Origin: Earliella scabrosa
Taxonomy: Eukaryota > Basidiomycota > Agaricomycetes > Polyporales > Polyporaceae
Assembly (NCBI GenBank): GCA_022605405.1
Contig: JABYQQ010000009.1
Span: 682,001-746,000, forward strand
Direction: 5' to 3'
DNA: 64,000 nucleotides
Part shown: positions 10,449-23,321 of the stretch, piece after piece
Position numbering within the stretch: the first letter of the stretch is position 1
Layout of the letters: each line of letters opens with the position of its first letter
Translations under genes and position numbers: made by a program
The notes under the pieces: model-generated
The model's input: only the letters and a program-made list of their open reading frames with translations
Database searches by the model: none
Told to the model about the DNA's origin: nothing

Positions 10449-13080
10449 ATGCTCAACCTGCTTCATCTTGTACCAGTGCTTTGTGCTGCCCAGGCACTAG
10501 CAACGCTCTTCGAAGCACCGACGCATGACCTATTGAACACGAAATATGACATCATTATAATTGGTGGTACATACCTTTCATGCTTGATGTTCGCAATTGG
10601 GTGACCAGGGACCGGGGCTGTAGCGGGAGCGGGGGGTGCGGTCATGGCAAACAGGTTGACGGAAGATCCTCACACTCGAGTTCTGCTCATCGAAGCGGGG
10701 AACAGGTGCGACTGGTCCACATCGTCGTTCCACCGTCATAGCTCATCTCTCCCGATAGCGACTTTATGAACACTAGCGTTTTGGCGCCGGGTCTCGCCAC
10801 GACCCTCACGCATTCAAAATTTGTACACGTGCTCTCAACCAACCCCCGATGCACAGCTACTGACATTTGGAATATTCTACCTAAGGACTGGAATTACACT
10901 ACCACCCCACAAGCGGGTCTGAATGATCGGACGGTCGCTTATCCGCGAGGCTTCGTCCTGGGAGGTTCGACTGCTACCAGTAGGCTTCTCTTCTATTCAC
11001 TTGTCAAACTTCAACGTGTACTGTCATTGTTGACTCTGTTCGTTGTGAAGATCAGATGATCTTTTGCCGTGGGACCAGAGACGACTGGAATCGATTCTCC
11101 AAAGTTTCAGGAGACGCAGGGTGGTCTTGGAAAAAATTGCTTCCTTTCATATTCAAGGTAATGCTCTTTGGCTCTTCTCTGAGGCATGTTACCAACAAGC
11201 TGATACGTATCTTAGGTCGACCGCATGACAGAGCCGACTGATCGCCACAACACGACTGGTCAATTTGACCCTGCTATCCATAACCCTCATGGTCAGACAA
11301 TCTAGCGAATAAGCAATACCTGTCATGTTTTACCGAGGTTGCGCAGGCGTTGTGAATATCAGCGTACCGGGAGTACCGCTGCCGATCGACCCGCGAGGCA
11401 TCAATGCTTCTCAGCAGCTGTCAACACAATTTCCGTTTAACCTCGACTACAACTCCGGAGACACTATAGGGTTCGGTGAGAGTCTTGGGGCTACATCATG
11501 CATCATGTCACAGCAACGCTCACCCTCATTTGTTAGCGTGGACTCAGTCGACGGTACGCGCTGTCGCCTTTGAATGTCATAGCAGTCGCCCAACACAGCG
11601 TAGATTCACGATGGGCGCCGCGTGACCTCGGCAACTTCGTATCTTGCCCAAGCATTCAACAGGACCAATCTCGACGTGCTGGTCAACACCCGTGTCACCA
11701 AACTGATCCCCGTCGGTAAGAAGTCGGGTCACCTCGATATGCGAGCTGTGGAATTTGCTCAGACAGCCAATGGTACGTCGCGACGTCAACGCATGCTGCT
11801 CAAAGTAACGGGTCGCGAGTAGGGACCAGGCACGTTATGCGTGCCGCCAAAGAGGTCATTCTTTCGGCCGGGTCCATTAACTCTCCCCAAATCCGTATGT
11901 ATGGTGACATCCTAAGCATTCCGACTGGTGACTGAAATTCCCACAGTGATGCTGTCAGGCATTGGCAATGCCACTCAGCTTTCCTCGATGGGGATTAAAC
12001 CATTGGTCAACTTGCCGGTGATAGGCACAAACCTACAGGTCAGGCAATCTCCGATTCGTACAATAGCCACTATTGCCGCTCAGTCAATTCACTCAATTTC
12101 CGCAGGACCATGTTTTCCTTGGCAACTCCTGGCTCGTCAACTCGAATTTCACCCTAGACGACGTCCACCGCAACGCGACGCTCTCAGCGGAGCTCCTTGA
12201 GATCTGGAAAATTAATGGCACCGGGCTCATCGGCCTGCCGCCGACCAACCAGTTCGGCTGGTACCGCGCTAACGCGAGCGTATTCTCAAGTTTAGGCGCG
12301 GAAGACCCGAGCGCGGGCCCAACTTCTGCGAACTTTGAGCTGATCATCAGCGTAAGTGCCCCCCGAGCCATCCAAATGCCTCGCCGTAGGCTGGGTCCGC
12401 TCGATCGCTAACGGAACGTCGCATAGAACAACTTCGCGTCGAAGAGAGTCCCAGCACCCACCACCGGGCACTACATCACGATCGTCTCGAACGTGATTTC
12501 GCCCAGCTCCCGTAAGCTGTCCCTCCGACCGTCCATGAGCGCTCACCCACCCAGGTCGCGCGCCCTCAGGCGGCACTGTCACCCTCGCTTCCACGGACCC
12601 GTTCGCTGCCCCGCTCGTGGATCCAAACTTGCTCGGGACAGACGTAGACCTCGCGATCATCCGAACCGCGATCAAGGCTGCGCGTACATTCATGGCCGCG
12701 CCTGCGTGGGCAGACTACATCATCAGCGAGTTCGGCGCCTTCGCGCAGGCGCAGACGGACGACGAGATCGACGTGTACGCGCGCGACAACGCCGACACGG
12801 TTGATCACCCCGTCGGCACGATCCCGCTCGGAAAAGGCCGCAATGGCGCGCTGGAGGCGGACCTGAGAGTGAAGGGCACGCTTGGGCTGAGGGTCGTGGA
12901 TGCTTCTGCTTTCGTGAGTGACTACGGGATGCTGACGTTGTGTTGAGAGAAAGACTGACGAGCGTTGGGATGCACTTGCGCGACTTGCAGCCGTTCATCC
13001 CATCGGGGCACACACAGGGCCCGACGTACATCCTCGCCGAGCGCGCTGCTGCGCTCGTCCGGGAGAGCTTGAGGAAGTGA
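10449..13080 (+). CDS. GMC oxidoreductase, AAO-like (AA3_2 type), copy 1
   Basis: Fifteen exons (10449-10566, 10624-10705, 10759-10822, 10886-10979, 11051-11157, 11216-11291, 11347-11475, 11537-11553, 11604-11772, 11823-11894, 11947-12038, 12106-12351, 12427-12511, 12555-12913, 12991-13080) encode 599 residues. It has a signal peptide (MLNLLHLVPVLCAAQALA), the FAD Rossmann motif IIIGAGAGGAVMANRL with the acidic strand RVLLIEAG, and the GMC signature YPRGFVLGGSTATNQM. The C-terminal pair DHPVGT and PSGHTQGPTYI supplies the two active-site histidines known from aryl-alcohol oxidase. Such secreted flavoenzymes oxidise alcohols and can feed H2O2 to peroxidases; the exact substrate cannot be read from sequence. 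The acceptor of intron 1 (ending at 10623) was chosen by alignment to the other copies. The gene converges on methyltransferase-1, 188 bp away. Confidence 0.9.
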
Positions 13081-13268
13081 GCGCTAAATATCGCCGAGGC
13101 TGCGGACTCAGGGACGGTTGTAAATCTTCTGCGCTACATTTGTACTTGCATGAGTTGTGATGTAGATGTGACGATGGCTTCGTTCTCTTCTTACACGTTC
13201 CCCTATACAACTACAGCGGCGTTCCCTGCTCGATAACGCCCGCTATCGTGCACGATGTCATCCCGTGG

Positions 13269-14405
13269 TCAGACTCGCGTCACGGACCATTCGAGCACAT
13301 GGTACGGGTTCGTGTTTCCAGGCCACGTCCCAAAAAAGTCGTCGCCTCCAATTTCCTTCCGCAGTCGCGCCCGCACCTCGACGCGCGCACCGACCTCGCC
13401 GAATACGCCTTCCCACATCTCGCGCCAGCTCTCGGGCGAGTGCGCGTGTAGTTCCGTGCCCTGGCCTGGGGTCCAGAGGCCCTTGGTCGCGCGCCCGCCC
13501 TGCACGCCGAAGAGCATCGAGCCGGGGAGGGGCGAGAGCAAGCCCGCGAGCAGGCGCGCGATATGCTGCTGCTGGTCGAAGGTGAAGAGATGAAAGAAGG
13601 CGCCGGTGAAGAGCGCGGAGACGCGCCCGCGCAGCTCGCTGAGCGAGGTCACGGTGGATAAGGCGGGCGCATCGAAAGGTGACGAGTCAGCGGATATGCT
13701 TGCAGTGGTAGGGAGAGGTCGGGAGAGCGAGAGGAAGGCGGGGTCGAAGATGTCGCCCGCAAGGAAGTGCGCGGGGAATGTGGCGGGGTTGGAGCGGAAT
13801 AGCTCATGTCCAAGATCCCAGAAAGCTGTACCAAGGTCAGCATTGGGCATCGTCCCATGGGAGATGGGTTGCGCACCTGGCTGAAGGTCGGACGTGATGA
13901 TATTAGTGACGGGGTAGCCGTCCAGGACAGCTTTGCGCACATCGTTTCCGACTAATGCATGTTGAAGATTATATAGGATAGCCGCCTGGACGGGGACATC
14001 CACTCACAGCAGCATCCTAGGTCAAGCAGAATGGCATTCGGTCGTTCCTTGTATAGATTCAATAAGTTGGGGTATGCGGGGAGGCGGGCCATCTTGAGCC
14101 TGTACCACTGGGTTAGCCATGGCCTCCAAGTTCCAACCAGAGCTCCGAGTTGCGTACCTCAAGAACTCGAAGATGCGGATGCAGGGGTATTGGTAGAGCT
14201 ATCATAAATTCAGCACAGGATTCGAGGGTGAAGAGAGGTCATATACCGAGAATGCCTTGGTCTGCACGCTTATAATGTGCTGTCTGAGCTCTTCGTCATC
14301 CTGGATGCCCGTGGCAGCTTTCATGAACGCCTTCTCGTCTTCGTCCGGAGCGTAAAAGGAGTCGTCCAACGCCTTGTCCCATGCCTTTAGCATTGTGTCC
14401 GCCAT
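13269..14405 (-). CDS. Class I SAM-dependent methyltransferase, copy 1
   Basis: Five exons (14405-14247, 14198-14158, 14099-14008, 13951-13877, 13825-13269) give 307 residues. Motif I is LLDLGCCFGNDVRK at residues about 90-103, split by an intron inside the Phe codon. It is followed by NIITSDLQP, FWDLGHELF and the strand-loop SALFTGAFFHLFTFDQQ, then PLPGSMLFGVQGG, and it ends in PYHVLEWSVTRV. This is the soluble fungal methyltransferase family (relatives of AusD/Trt5-like enzymes) often found in secondary-metabolite loci; the methyl acceptor is unknown. A nearly identical exon layout (159-41-92-75-last) is found at 24819. Start: first ATG, with the conserved first exon of 53 codons in both copies. 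Confidence 0.85.
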
Positions 14406-16009
14406 GTCCGATGGAGAGAGTAGACGGGTTGTTCAGTTGTGGTATCGGAGGATGAGACGGTGGCTGACTGGGGGAGCGCCTGGTTTTCGAATGCCCGCTC
14501 GTACACTATTCATAGCATCACTGGCCACAAAACTCCCACATGTCGTATGTATCTGTAATGCAAGCGCGGATGGTTCAATGCAAATGAATTCGTCAGAGCC
14601 GATAGATGATCCAGTGGAACTCGCGAACGAACTCACATTCTCGTTCGACTCGAGATGCGAGCTTCCGAGAAGTCGGACTCGTGTGATCGCTTGAGACGGC
14701 GACTCTTCTGCGCAGTGAACATGAGAATACCTTGTTCTCTAGCCCTCATTCAATCTGCTGTAAGTATCGCCTGCGCTACTCCGTGTCTATACGTGGCGTC
14801 GCCAAGTGCACTGTGAGAGACATGTTGAACTTGCCAGAGATGTCAGTGCCTGAAGAGCATTCTTCCAGCGCTAAAAGGTTAGAGCACATCCTAGTTCAAC
14901 GAAAGCCATCATTATTGCTGTCAGAGGAGGGTAGGGTCTGTTAGGGCTCTGGATCCGACACGAGTGGTGTTGGGACAGTTGGGCGCTCTCTCCCTGCTCG
15001 TCAGGCCAAAAATGGCTAGGGTCACAGCCACTGGCAGTTCGTGCGAGCGTCTGTGGTTGTGACGTGCCACCCACGGTGCTCTCTATAGCCTTTGCACTTC
15101 CTGTCCCTCCAGCCAGGCTGCTCTAGCCCTTGGTCCCTTAGAAACACGCCAGGCAACATCTATGACCGAGCGGGAAATCATTCGTTGCTACATTCATACC
15201 CGTTTGGCCCGCGCAAGACTCGGATCCAACTCCATACTTAATCATTACGGCGCGTCAGCCTTACCCGTACGCTTATGGGAGGATTGGATACCCGACCCTA
15301 CATGCCGTTGTACGTCTGATGTCTGATCTCGCTTTTACAAAATCTTCCCCATATGATACTGATTGTATTCATATACGTTTTTCGCTTGACAGAGACCTGT
15401 AACGTTCGCCGCGTGTACCGCCCGCCGCCCATCCTATGTACACCCCGGCGGAAAAGTTGGCTGATAGATTCACAAACGACTACTCGTTCAACCTATCGAA
15501 TTACTCACCGCGCGCAGTGACTGTTACTTGCTGTCCTGTGGCCAAGGTCAAACACGGCTATGTGTACAAATTGTAGATAAGTACGTTGAAGCGGCGGCCT
15601 CCGGATTCCGGAACACACTTTTCTGCTGACCGGTTGTATCCGAGACCGCGACATGTGGGAGCGTCCAGGCCGAGCCTGCGTTTGCCCTGCGATGCGCTCC
15701 TGAAGATCAGCTTCTTCTCGCATACAAGAGCTGGTGCTTCGAAATCGCTACCTCTGTCGCCACCTGGTCCGTGCCATGGACCCAATGCGGTTACCAAGCC
15801 CGCTGGCGAGGTCTGATCCGTGAGTTCCCAGGCTCCTTGCAGGGACGTACGGCGTGGAAAGTCAGTTCCATTCGTATTTGAATGTCATGACTGGTCTTGG
15901 CCCCTCCTCATGTGGAATCCGCTCTGACTAAATGCTCTCAGCATTCCACCTATAAGTTCGAGTACCACGACGCATTTTTCGTCCTAAGGTAAATGGAACC
16001 TCTGCGGCC
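14406..16009. other. 1.6-kb spacer between the two duplicated blocks
   Basis: No gene is supported. Small open frames (14374-14694, 15505-15816) lack motifs. This is where the junction between the two duplicated DUF6534-GMC-methyltransferase blocks would be expected, but I found no transposon end or obvious terminal repeat. Confidence 0.45.
15951..15957 (+). promoter_or_regulatory. TATA-like box of DUF6534-2
   Basis: TATAAGT 59 nt upstream of the ATG at 16010, the same heptamer as in copy 1. Confidence 0.5.
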
Positions 16010-17759
16010 ATGGCGAATCATCCATCTCAGCCTCAAGTTCCGAGCGAGATCCTACTTCGGTGAGTTGCTCGCTGACGCTTATCATCACCTTGGATCTTGC
16101 TTACGCGTCTAGCGTAGTATAGGTCCGGTGGTGCGTCACCTTACAGGAGGTTCCTAGCTGCACGGTGACCCTCCTGTCGTACACTTCCAGCTCGTAGGAT
16201 CCTTGCTCTCCTTTATGCTATTCGGTATTTCAATAGTTCAACTGTGTAAGATGTCCTTCGCTTATCCTCCCAGCGGACCCTGAAGTCTGTTGCTCTGCTG
16301 CAGATATATATTACACCTCCTTCCCTCGAGATCGCAGCGCTATCCGAGTCACGGTTTATTCAATTTTCTTCCTGGACATTGTTCAGACCGTGCTCGCAGC
16401 GGGCGAAGCATGGGACACCCTCTGCGCTGGTTGGGGACGCCCCATAAACATCCAGTTCCCTGACTGGTCTTATTGGTGTCTACCCATGGTGTCGGGCATC
16501 GGTATGTGCGACTTCGACGTGTGGCGATACCCTTGACTGTTTCAGTAACGCTTTCTAGTCGCAGCATGGGTCCAGATCTTCTATGCGTGGAGGATTTACC
16601 AGGTTGGAAGGTGGAAGCTTATCCCGTCTTTAATCGTCTTCGTACGTCTCGTTGACCGTTTACCCACTATATGTGCTGATTCTGGCGCACCAGTTCTCTC
16701 TCGCTCAGACCGGCGCAGCAAGCGCCATCAGCGTTTCAGCGAGTATCCGTCTCTTGTGAGGTCGCGTGGCGCTCACTGATTGAGGTTGGTAGTTCGGTTT
16801 GCTGAAGGACATCCATCGTCTGCATGACCCAAATATGTTCGCGCGCACCATCGTACGTAGCATTGTCCATCTCTGCTGCGTCTTTAAACAACGAAGTGCC
16901 CAGATATGGCTCGGCGGCGGATCGTTGGTGGACATAGTGCGTGATCTTTCTTCTATCACTGCGCAGAGATCGTAACCATTGTGCAGACAATCATGTTCTC
17001 TATGGTGCATCTGGTGAGTGTCGCGCAGTTCCCTTTAGTGAATCATCGGCTGACAGAGTTCGTCCCAGCTGTACTCCGCTAAGCGGGCCACGGTCGTGTT
17101 CAAGCAAGGGGAGCTCATGATCAACCGCCTCCTTCGTATGTCCATCGAGACGGGCTCAGCATGCGCACTGTGTGCTACGCTTGAGTTAGCCTTATTTCTT
17201 GGTCTGCCGGACACCAATCTACACTTCATTCTGTACGTGAATTCATCAGCGAGACTCAGCATTGTACTGACGTGCGAGCTAGGGCATTGATCCTGAGCAA
17301 AGGTATTGTCCATGGTGCACACCGCTCGCAACACCCCGGTCGCTGAGCTTCCTCAACAGTGTACTCGAACACGCTCATGGCCTCGCTGAATGCCCGCGAT
17401 CCGTCTGCTGAGCATCGGCGTTCAGCTCGTAGGACATTATCGAGCCTGTCGTTCAACAACTTCCCCTCGCTCCCCAACTTGAACGACGTACCACAGCCGC
17501 CCCTTCCCGCTCGCGTCTCTCGGGAACCTGCACATCCGGCGAAGCTCGGGAAGGACGCGGGTCCGAAGGTGCGTACATGGTGTCGGCGGTGTCCATTCGA
17601 TGCGATGAACTGATGGCACAGGTCGTTTTTCAGAGTTGGAACCTCGAACTCAATGATCTACATGCCTCCGATGAACCGTTGAAAGAGGACTTCTACCGCG
17701 ACGGTGCCACTCCCAGTCTCGATGCCGATCGCGATTCCGGTAACAAACGTCAGCCATGA
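16010..17759 (+). CDS. DUF6534 multi-pass membrane protein, copy 2
   Basis: Thirteen exons (16010-16059, 16118-16130, 16191-16245, 16304-16501, 16559-16641, 16694-16738, 16793-16852, 16904-16936, 16987-17013, 17069-17232, 17283-17302, 17360-17568, 17622-17759) encode 364 residues. It opens with MANHPSQPQVPSEILLR, followed by GPVLVGSLLSFMLFGISIVQ. The loop GEAWDTLCAGWGRPINIQFP, WVQIFYAWRI and SK-VYSNTLMASLNAR match copy 1. The 13-nt exon 2 is conserved. Exon 6 must end at a GC donor (GCGAGT at 16739), because a GT two codons on would break frame; copy 1 has GTGAGT at the same place. About seven helices with a polar tail; function unknown. GMC-2 follows 0.8 kb downstream. Confidence 0.88.
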
Positions 17760-18564
17760 GGCGACGTGCGACGCCGTGCCCTTCCTTTGCTTATGAACCG
17801 ATGACGAATAGAATTGTACCACATTTAGTGGCTTCTTACTCCAACCTTTCGTTGACACCCCGCTCGACCTCTAGGTCGACCGGCATGCGCGTGCACGCCC
17901 ATCGTACAAACGTCCCCGCTCGTCCGCGGTCGCCACCAAGCTACGACGAATTTGCTGGCAGTGTTGCTATCGAGGCGAACATACGAGAAAATCAACACGT
18001 TGCCTTCGGTAAGATTGCTTGTGCCATCGCCTGTACCCACACTTCTCGACTTCTGCTTCGAACGCCGGTCTGAGACGTTTCCCTCCCCGACTTAGATGCA
18101 CGCATGGCCATCTTTCTCCCGCCCGCTCGTCGCTTTACCGTCGATGGCAATATCACGCTTCATGTAGCGTCTGCCAAGTTTCGCAGGTGACGTTAGCCGT
18201 CCGCTAGCGTCCAGCTAGCAACGCGGGATGCGGGAAACTCCCATGGGCCACCGTGCCGAAGGGCCCACATGAACGCCTGATCCGGTGCGTCGTATGTGTT
18301 TTGTAGGTCCCCCTTTGCCTCTCTCATCACCTCCTTGCAACTGCCTGGCGCTCAAATGCCGGCACCTGGTTGAACATGGAATAGCTGAGGTACGTCGCGT
18401 CGAACGTGCTGACAATACTCAGGGCGCCGCGTCTGCTTCCGACGCGCCTATGCGCGCTGGGTGACGGGCGTGCAGCATAAAAATGGTGCGAGCGGGACCC
18501 AATGTGTGTCCCGCCCCGCGCGCAACGAGCTCTGTAGTGCTTGGACGTTAGGCTTGACTCTCCG
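17760..18564. other. Spacer between DUF6534-2 and GMC-2
   Basis: No gene supported; short unrelated open frames only. A CATAAAAAT element at 18476-18484 is a plausible TATA box for GMC-2. Confidence 0.45.
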
Positions 18565-21141
18565 ATGTTGCGCACCAGAGCCCTCGTTCTCCTTGCGGTT
18601 GGCCTCCAGGCGCTGGGTGCACTCTACGAAGCACCGACAGAGGCCATTCTCAACAGGGAATATGATGTCATCGTTGTGGGAGGTGCGGTGTTGGATTTGG
18701 TCGTGTAGGTAGGATGTCCGTGCTGACGAATGTCCTTGCACTTGCAGGTGGGGCAGGCGGAGGAGTGATGGCTTCGCGCCTGTCCGAGGATCCGACCATC
18801 CGCGTTCTGCTCATCGAGGCAGGAAGCAGGTATGTCGTCACCCCTCCCCGAGCCACGCTCGCACTTACATCTATTGGAAGCGACTATGCGAACCTCAACA
18901 TTTCCGTACCCGCCCGGGCGACGACCCTCACGATGTCACGATTTGTATGTACTCTCCCCGCTACCAATGTACCACGCCATATTGATGCTCTTCGAACTCA
19001 GGACTGGAACTACACGACGACCCCACAGCCTGCGCTCAACAATCGCGAGATCATTTATCCCCGTGGCTACGTGCTCGGTGGATCGACCGCCACCAGTGAG
19101 TTGAAAAGCGTTGCTCGGGCGATGTGTACACTCATCTCCGCAGACCAGATGGTGTTCAGTCGCGGGTCGAGGGACGACTATGACAGATATGCGAGGCTCA
19201 CCGGGGACGACGGATGGTCTTGGGACAATCTTGCTCCCTTCATCCGTAAGGTCGATCGAATGACGCCCCCTACTGACCTTCATGACACAACGGGCCAGTT
19301 CGATCCCACGATCCACTACAACGGTGCGGTTCTATACTGGACGCCATTGCTTATTCGCTAACGCGTTGTATGTCAGGCCCTGTGGGTATCAGTGTCGCCG
19401 GGGTTTCTATGCCCACAGATCCCCGCGTCATCAACACCACTCAACAGTTGCCGGAGCAATTCCCGTTCAACCTAGACTACAACTCTGGAAACACTATTGG
19501 AATCAGTGAGCAGGCCTTCTGTAGCAACCTCCCACCACGCTCTGACACTGATCACCATGTACTATGTAGGCTGGGTCCAGTCAGCCGTGCGTACCCGTCG
19601 TGTTGGACGCGCATCGGGGTTCATAGACTGATCTCACGTTGCAGATTGAGAAGGGTCACCGAGTCACGGCCGCCACGTCGTACATCGCACAGGCCCTCCT
19701 TCGCCCGAACCTCGACGTTCTTGTCAACACTCGCGTCACGAAGGTCCTGCCTATCGGAGAGGAAGATGGGACACCTGTCATCCGCAGTGTCCAGATCGCC
19801 CAGACCGCTGACGGTAAAGTGCTCATGTCGAAGAATATCATGGCGGTATGCTGATTCCATATAGGGCCCACGTACACCTTGACTGCGACTAAGGAGGTCA
19901 TCCTGTCAGCAGGTTCAATAAACACTCCGCATATCCGTACGTAGCCTGGCCGTGGCTGGCTACCAATTGAGGGATGCTGACCCATTGTCAGTGATGCTTT
20001 CCGGGATCGGAGACGCTTCCTACCTCTCGTCGTTCGGGATTGAGTCTCTTGTAGATATTCCATCAATCGGACAGAACCTGCAGGTTAGTCGTTCATTGCA
20101 GGCTCCAGCCATACCAACTTTGGACGCCCCTCACGTTAGCACTCGCACTCACGCCATTCTGTGTAGGACCACCCCTTCCTCGGTATCTCCTGGTATGTCA
20201 ACTCGACCAACACCATGGACAACATCCGGCGAAACCCCACACTTCAAGCCCAGCTTCTCGCTCAGTGGCTCATCGACGGAACCGGTCTCATGGGTGTTGG
20301 TCCCTCGACCCAATTTGGATGGCTTCGGGTACCAGACAGCGAGAGTTTCTTCGCTGATCTCGGTCTTGACGAAGACCCGAGCGCAGGACCTACCTCGGCA
20401 CACTTTGAGTTGATTCCCTCGGTATGGACCCTTGCTCTGTGCGTAGGCTGGTGATTGGTGCTGATACGTGTTCGTACATCGCGCACTGGCTGTAGAACGG
20501 ATACGTCTCGAAACGCGTCCCTCTCCCCGCCGAGGGCAACTTCTTCTCGTTCATCGCGGCCGTCGTCTCCCCAACTGCCCGTGAGTGAAACATCTGCAGG
20601 TTCCCTTGATCTGTCTTCCTTATCTGCATCCCGAATTCGCAGGCGGAAACGTCTCCCTGGCATCCACGAACCCCTTCGACGCGCCGATCATCGACCCGGC
20701 GCTGCTCGGCACGCAGGTCGACGTCGCGCTCATGCGCGAAGCCGTCAAGGCCGGCCGCGCGTTCGTTGCGGCACCTGCCTGGGAGGGCTACATCCTACGC
20801 GAGTTCGGCGCCCTTGCAGAAGCGCAGACGGACGAGGAGCTCGACGCGTTCATCCGCGACCAGACAGACACGATCGACCACCCCGTTGGCACCGTCAAGA
20901 TGGGCGGCGCGGACGCAGCGCTCAATGCGGATCTGACCGTAAAGGGCACGAAGGGGCTGAGGGTTGTAGATGCGTCTGCCTTCGTGAGTTCTACTGTGCG
21001 CTCTATTGTCCTGATGCTGATGTGCCCGTGCGTGTGCAGCCCTTCATTCCGGCGGCGCACACTCAGGCGCCGACGTACATTCTCGCCGAGCGCGCTGCTT
21101 CCCTCGTATACGAAAGCATTAAGGCCGCTGCCTATCGCTAA
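18565..21141 (+). CDS. GMC oxidoreductase, AAO-like (AA3_2 type), copy 2
   Basis: Fourteen exons (18565-18682, 18748-18829, 18881-18944, 19002-19095, 19144-19323, 19377-19505, 19570-19586, 19645-19813, 19865-19936, 19992-20083, 20167-20421, 20496-20580, 20643-20983, 21040-21141) give 599 residues, the same length as copy 1. It has a signal peptide (MLRTRALVLLAVGLQALG), FAD motif IVVGGGAGGGVMASRL, VLLIEAGSR, YPRGYVLGGSTATNQM, and the histidine pair DHPVGT and PAAHTQAPTYI. Most exon lengths equal those of copy 1 (118, 82, 64, 94, 129, 17, 169, 72, 92, 85). One intron present in copies 1 and 3, inside the segment RK|VDRM, is absent here, so exon 5 is a fused 180-nt exon; this is most simply a loss. 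It is predicted secreted; substrate unknown. Confidence 0.9.
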
Positions 21142-21476
21142 GCCTTCGACGTCCCCGCGGTGACTTATATATTGTATGTAATCTGACTACCTGGGTGTTA
21201 CGCATGTGATACGAGATGGTATATATACGTTTCCTCCTTACCACGAGGCCCGCATCGAGCCAAGTGATGCATACGCTTCGGAGGCGTATTGTGCGGGAAG
21301 TACGGTCCATCGAGTTGGCCTAGTGGTACGTAGACTCGTGTCGTCAGATGGCATCTAGACATCGACCTTGTATGGGCCATAACGAGGGTCAGGGAACATA
21401 GCCGGTCCGCGTTCATCCATCATGCTGGAAAGCCGAGCGTCAGCTGGCAACCACCTGATATGTTACAGAGAAAGGC
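21142..21476. other. Convergent intergenic region
   Basis: Holds the 3' ends of GMC-2 (plus strand) and the F-box gene (minus strand). Nothing else seen. Confidence 0.5.
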
Positions 21477-23321
21477 TCACGGAAACCCGTCCAGATGCTC
21501 GACTGAGTCGTCATATACCGCTCGTGCACCGCCCTCCTCTTCGCGGACGACGCGGAATGGTAACCACTGATTGAAGTTTTGCATCCGTCTGAGGACACAG
21601 ACGTACGCTACGGACGGGGAGAGCGTGCGGGCGAACACAGCGACGGCATCCTCCAACGTTTCCAGAAAGGCGGCAAATTCCTCGTTGGCAGTGCTATTGA
21701 AGACCGCGGATCGATGAGGGGCGGTCTTGAAGTCGAGGTGGGCATATAGAATGCGCAAGTTCTGCAGAGGAGCCAAGGCATCTGCAATATCGCCCTGTAG
21801 GACATCAATCGGTCAGTATGTGTAATGACCTAGTACATCATTGTCTTAAGCTAACGAGCTCACCACAGGAACATCTGTTGCAGTGGCGCCCGAACGATCT
21901 CTGTAGCGGTGCAGGTGCAGATACCGCAGGTGGGGGAAGGAGCGAGCTATGTGACGGAGGAGTGCTGGGTCTTCTCGATCAGCAACGAACTCAACGTCGA
22001 GTTCACGTAGCTGAGGCAAATAGCATTGCTCCAGGATATGAAGCATCTCCGAGGAGGTCAGAATCGGGGACCACCAACCCTGTGCGGCCATGTATTGACG
22101 CTCTTCACGGACGATATGAGTGTAGTGACGAGGCCAGCATTTGAGGGCAAGCTTCTGAAGCTGAACGGGCAGAAGCGCGTACAGCTTATCTTCGGGATGA
22201 GGATACGAGACCGAGAGAATCTTGAGATAAGGGCACGGGCAGGTGAGAGTGGAGGCTGGTCCAGACGGCCCAATGGCCTGTCGCGGCCACTCGCTGGGTT
22301 GTGCGAGCTCGAATTTCAGGATGACAAGCGCGGGCAGCCGCCCGGGGACCGATAGGAGTGTCTCCTCCGAGTCGCTGGTTGAGCGCGTGCGGGCTCCGCG
22401 CAGTGAGAGGGTGTGGAGCCGCGGCCAAACCCATTCAGAAGGGCTTGTCGCAATGATCGAGGCCGCGACGCTGGGAACAAAAAGGTTTTCGATCGTACGC
22501 CGTGTCTGGGTAACAATCGCGGTGAGGAGACGTGTGTCCACACTCGAGATTCTGCCTTCATTCGCATAGTCTGGGGGCCGATAACGGAAGTGCGTGAGTG
22601 AACACACTTGGAGATCTTGAAGTGACGTGAGTTGATTCGACACCTCGTCTTCATCCGAATCCGTCTCATCTGAATCAGTCTCATCTTCTAAACCGATCAT
22701 CCCGGGGGAGAGCTTTCCGTCGACGTAGAACTCGCGTAGCTGCACCGTGCCAAGTATGGCTCGGAGGACTGGGAGTGGAACACCGCTGTAGGTGGGCTTG
22801 ATAGAGATCACTCGAAGGTTTGGCATGTTCGTAAGTGCGTTGCGGAGCAACGATGCGATACCATCGTACGCAGTGGGACCACCTCTGGGTGACTGGAAGT
22901 TATTCCAGAATGACAGGGACCTGCAATCATTATATCAGGAGCCTTGCCTGGGAGGTCTGGCTACTGGGAGATTATTCACCTAACATACGACCATATGCTG
23001 GACGGTAGAAGAACGCGACGGAGACACAGTTCGTGGGAGTCTATGAAGCAACGGCTGAATAGTATCGGCCGTGCAAGGGCTCGTAGCGATGTGCAAGTTG
23101 AGGCTAGCGATCGCAACTGATTGTCTTCCTCCAGTGCTTCGCATATTGCAAGCAGCACATCTAAGCCGGCTTTATGTATTCTGAAGGATGAAGTTGATTC
23201 TATGTCAACGAAGCTACCAGGGAGCACGCATGTTATACTCACCCTTGTTGCATGTGTACAGACTATGTATATGAGGAGCAGTTGCAACTTGGTTCGAACT
23301 ACTTCGTGCTTGAACTGCCAT
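21477..23321 (-). CDS. F-box-like / LRR-type protein inside the second duplicated block
   Basis: Four exons (23321-23243, 23199-22980, 22920-21864, 21794-21477) give 557 residues. The F-box-like region is at residues about 35-80 (LDVLLAICEALEEDNQLRSL, then ASTCTSLRALARPILFSRC). Leu-rich repeat-like segments follow (LRVISIKPTYSG, LREFYVDGKL, LHTLSLRGA, LRELDVEFV, LRYLHLHRY), with an acidic insert (DETDSDETDSDEDE). Such proteins are expected to be SCF ubiquitin-ligase adaptors, with the LRR part binding substrate. The first exon (MAVQARSSSNQ...) is the least certain; the chosen ATG gives perfect GT-AG junctions and an open frame. The gene lies between GMC-2 and methyltransferase-2, where block 1 has no gene, so it is either an insertion into block 2 or a loss from block 1. 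It differs from the other four F-box genes here. Confidence 0.75.

Noticed and set aside
10567..10623. Earlier acceptor (GACCAG, near 10609) for intron 1 of GMC-1
   Set aside because: It would insert extra residues into the FAD glycine motif; the later TAG acceptor makes exon 2 the same 82 nt as in the other copies.
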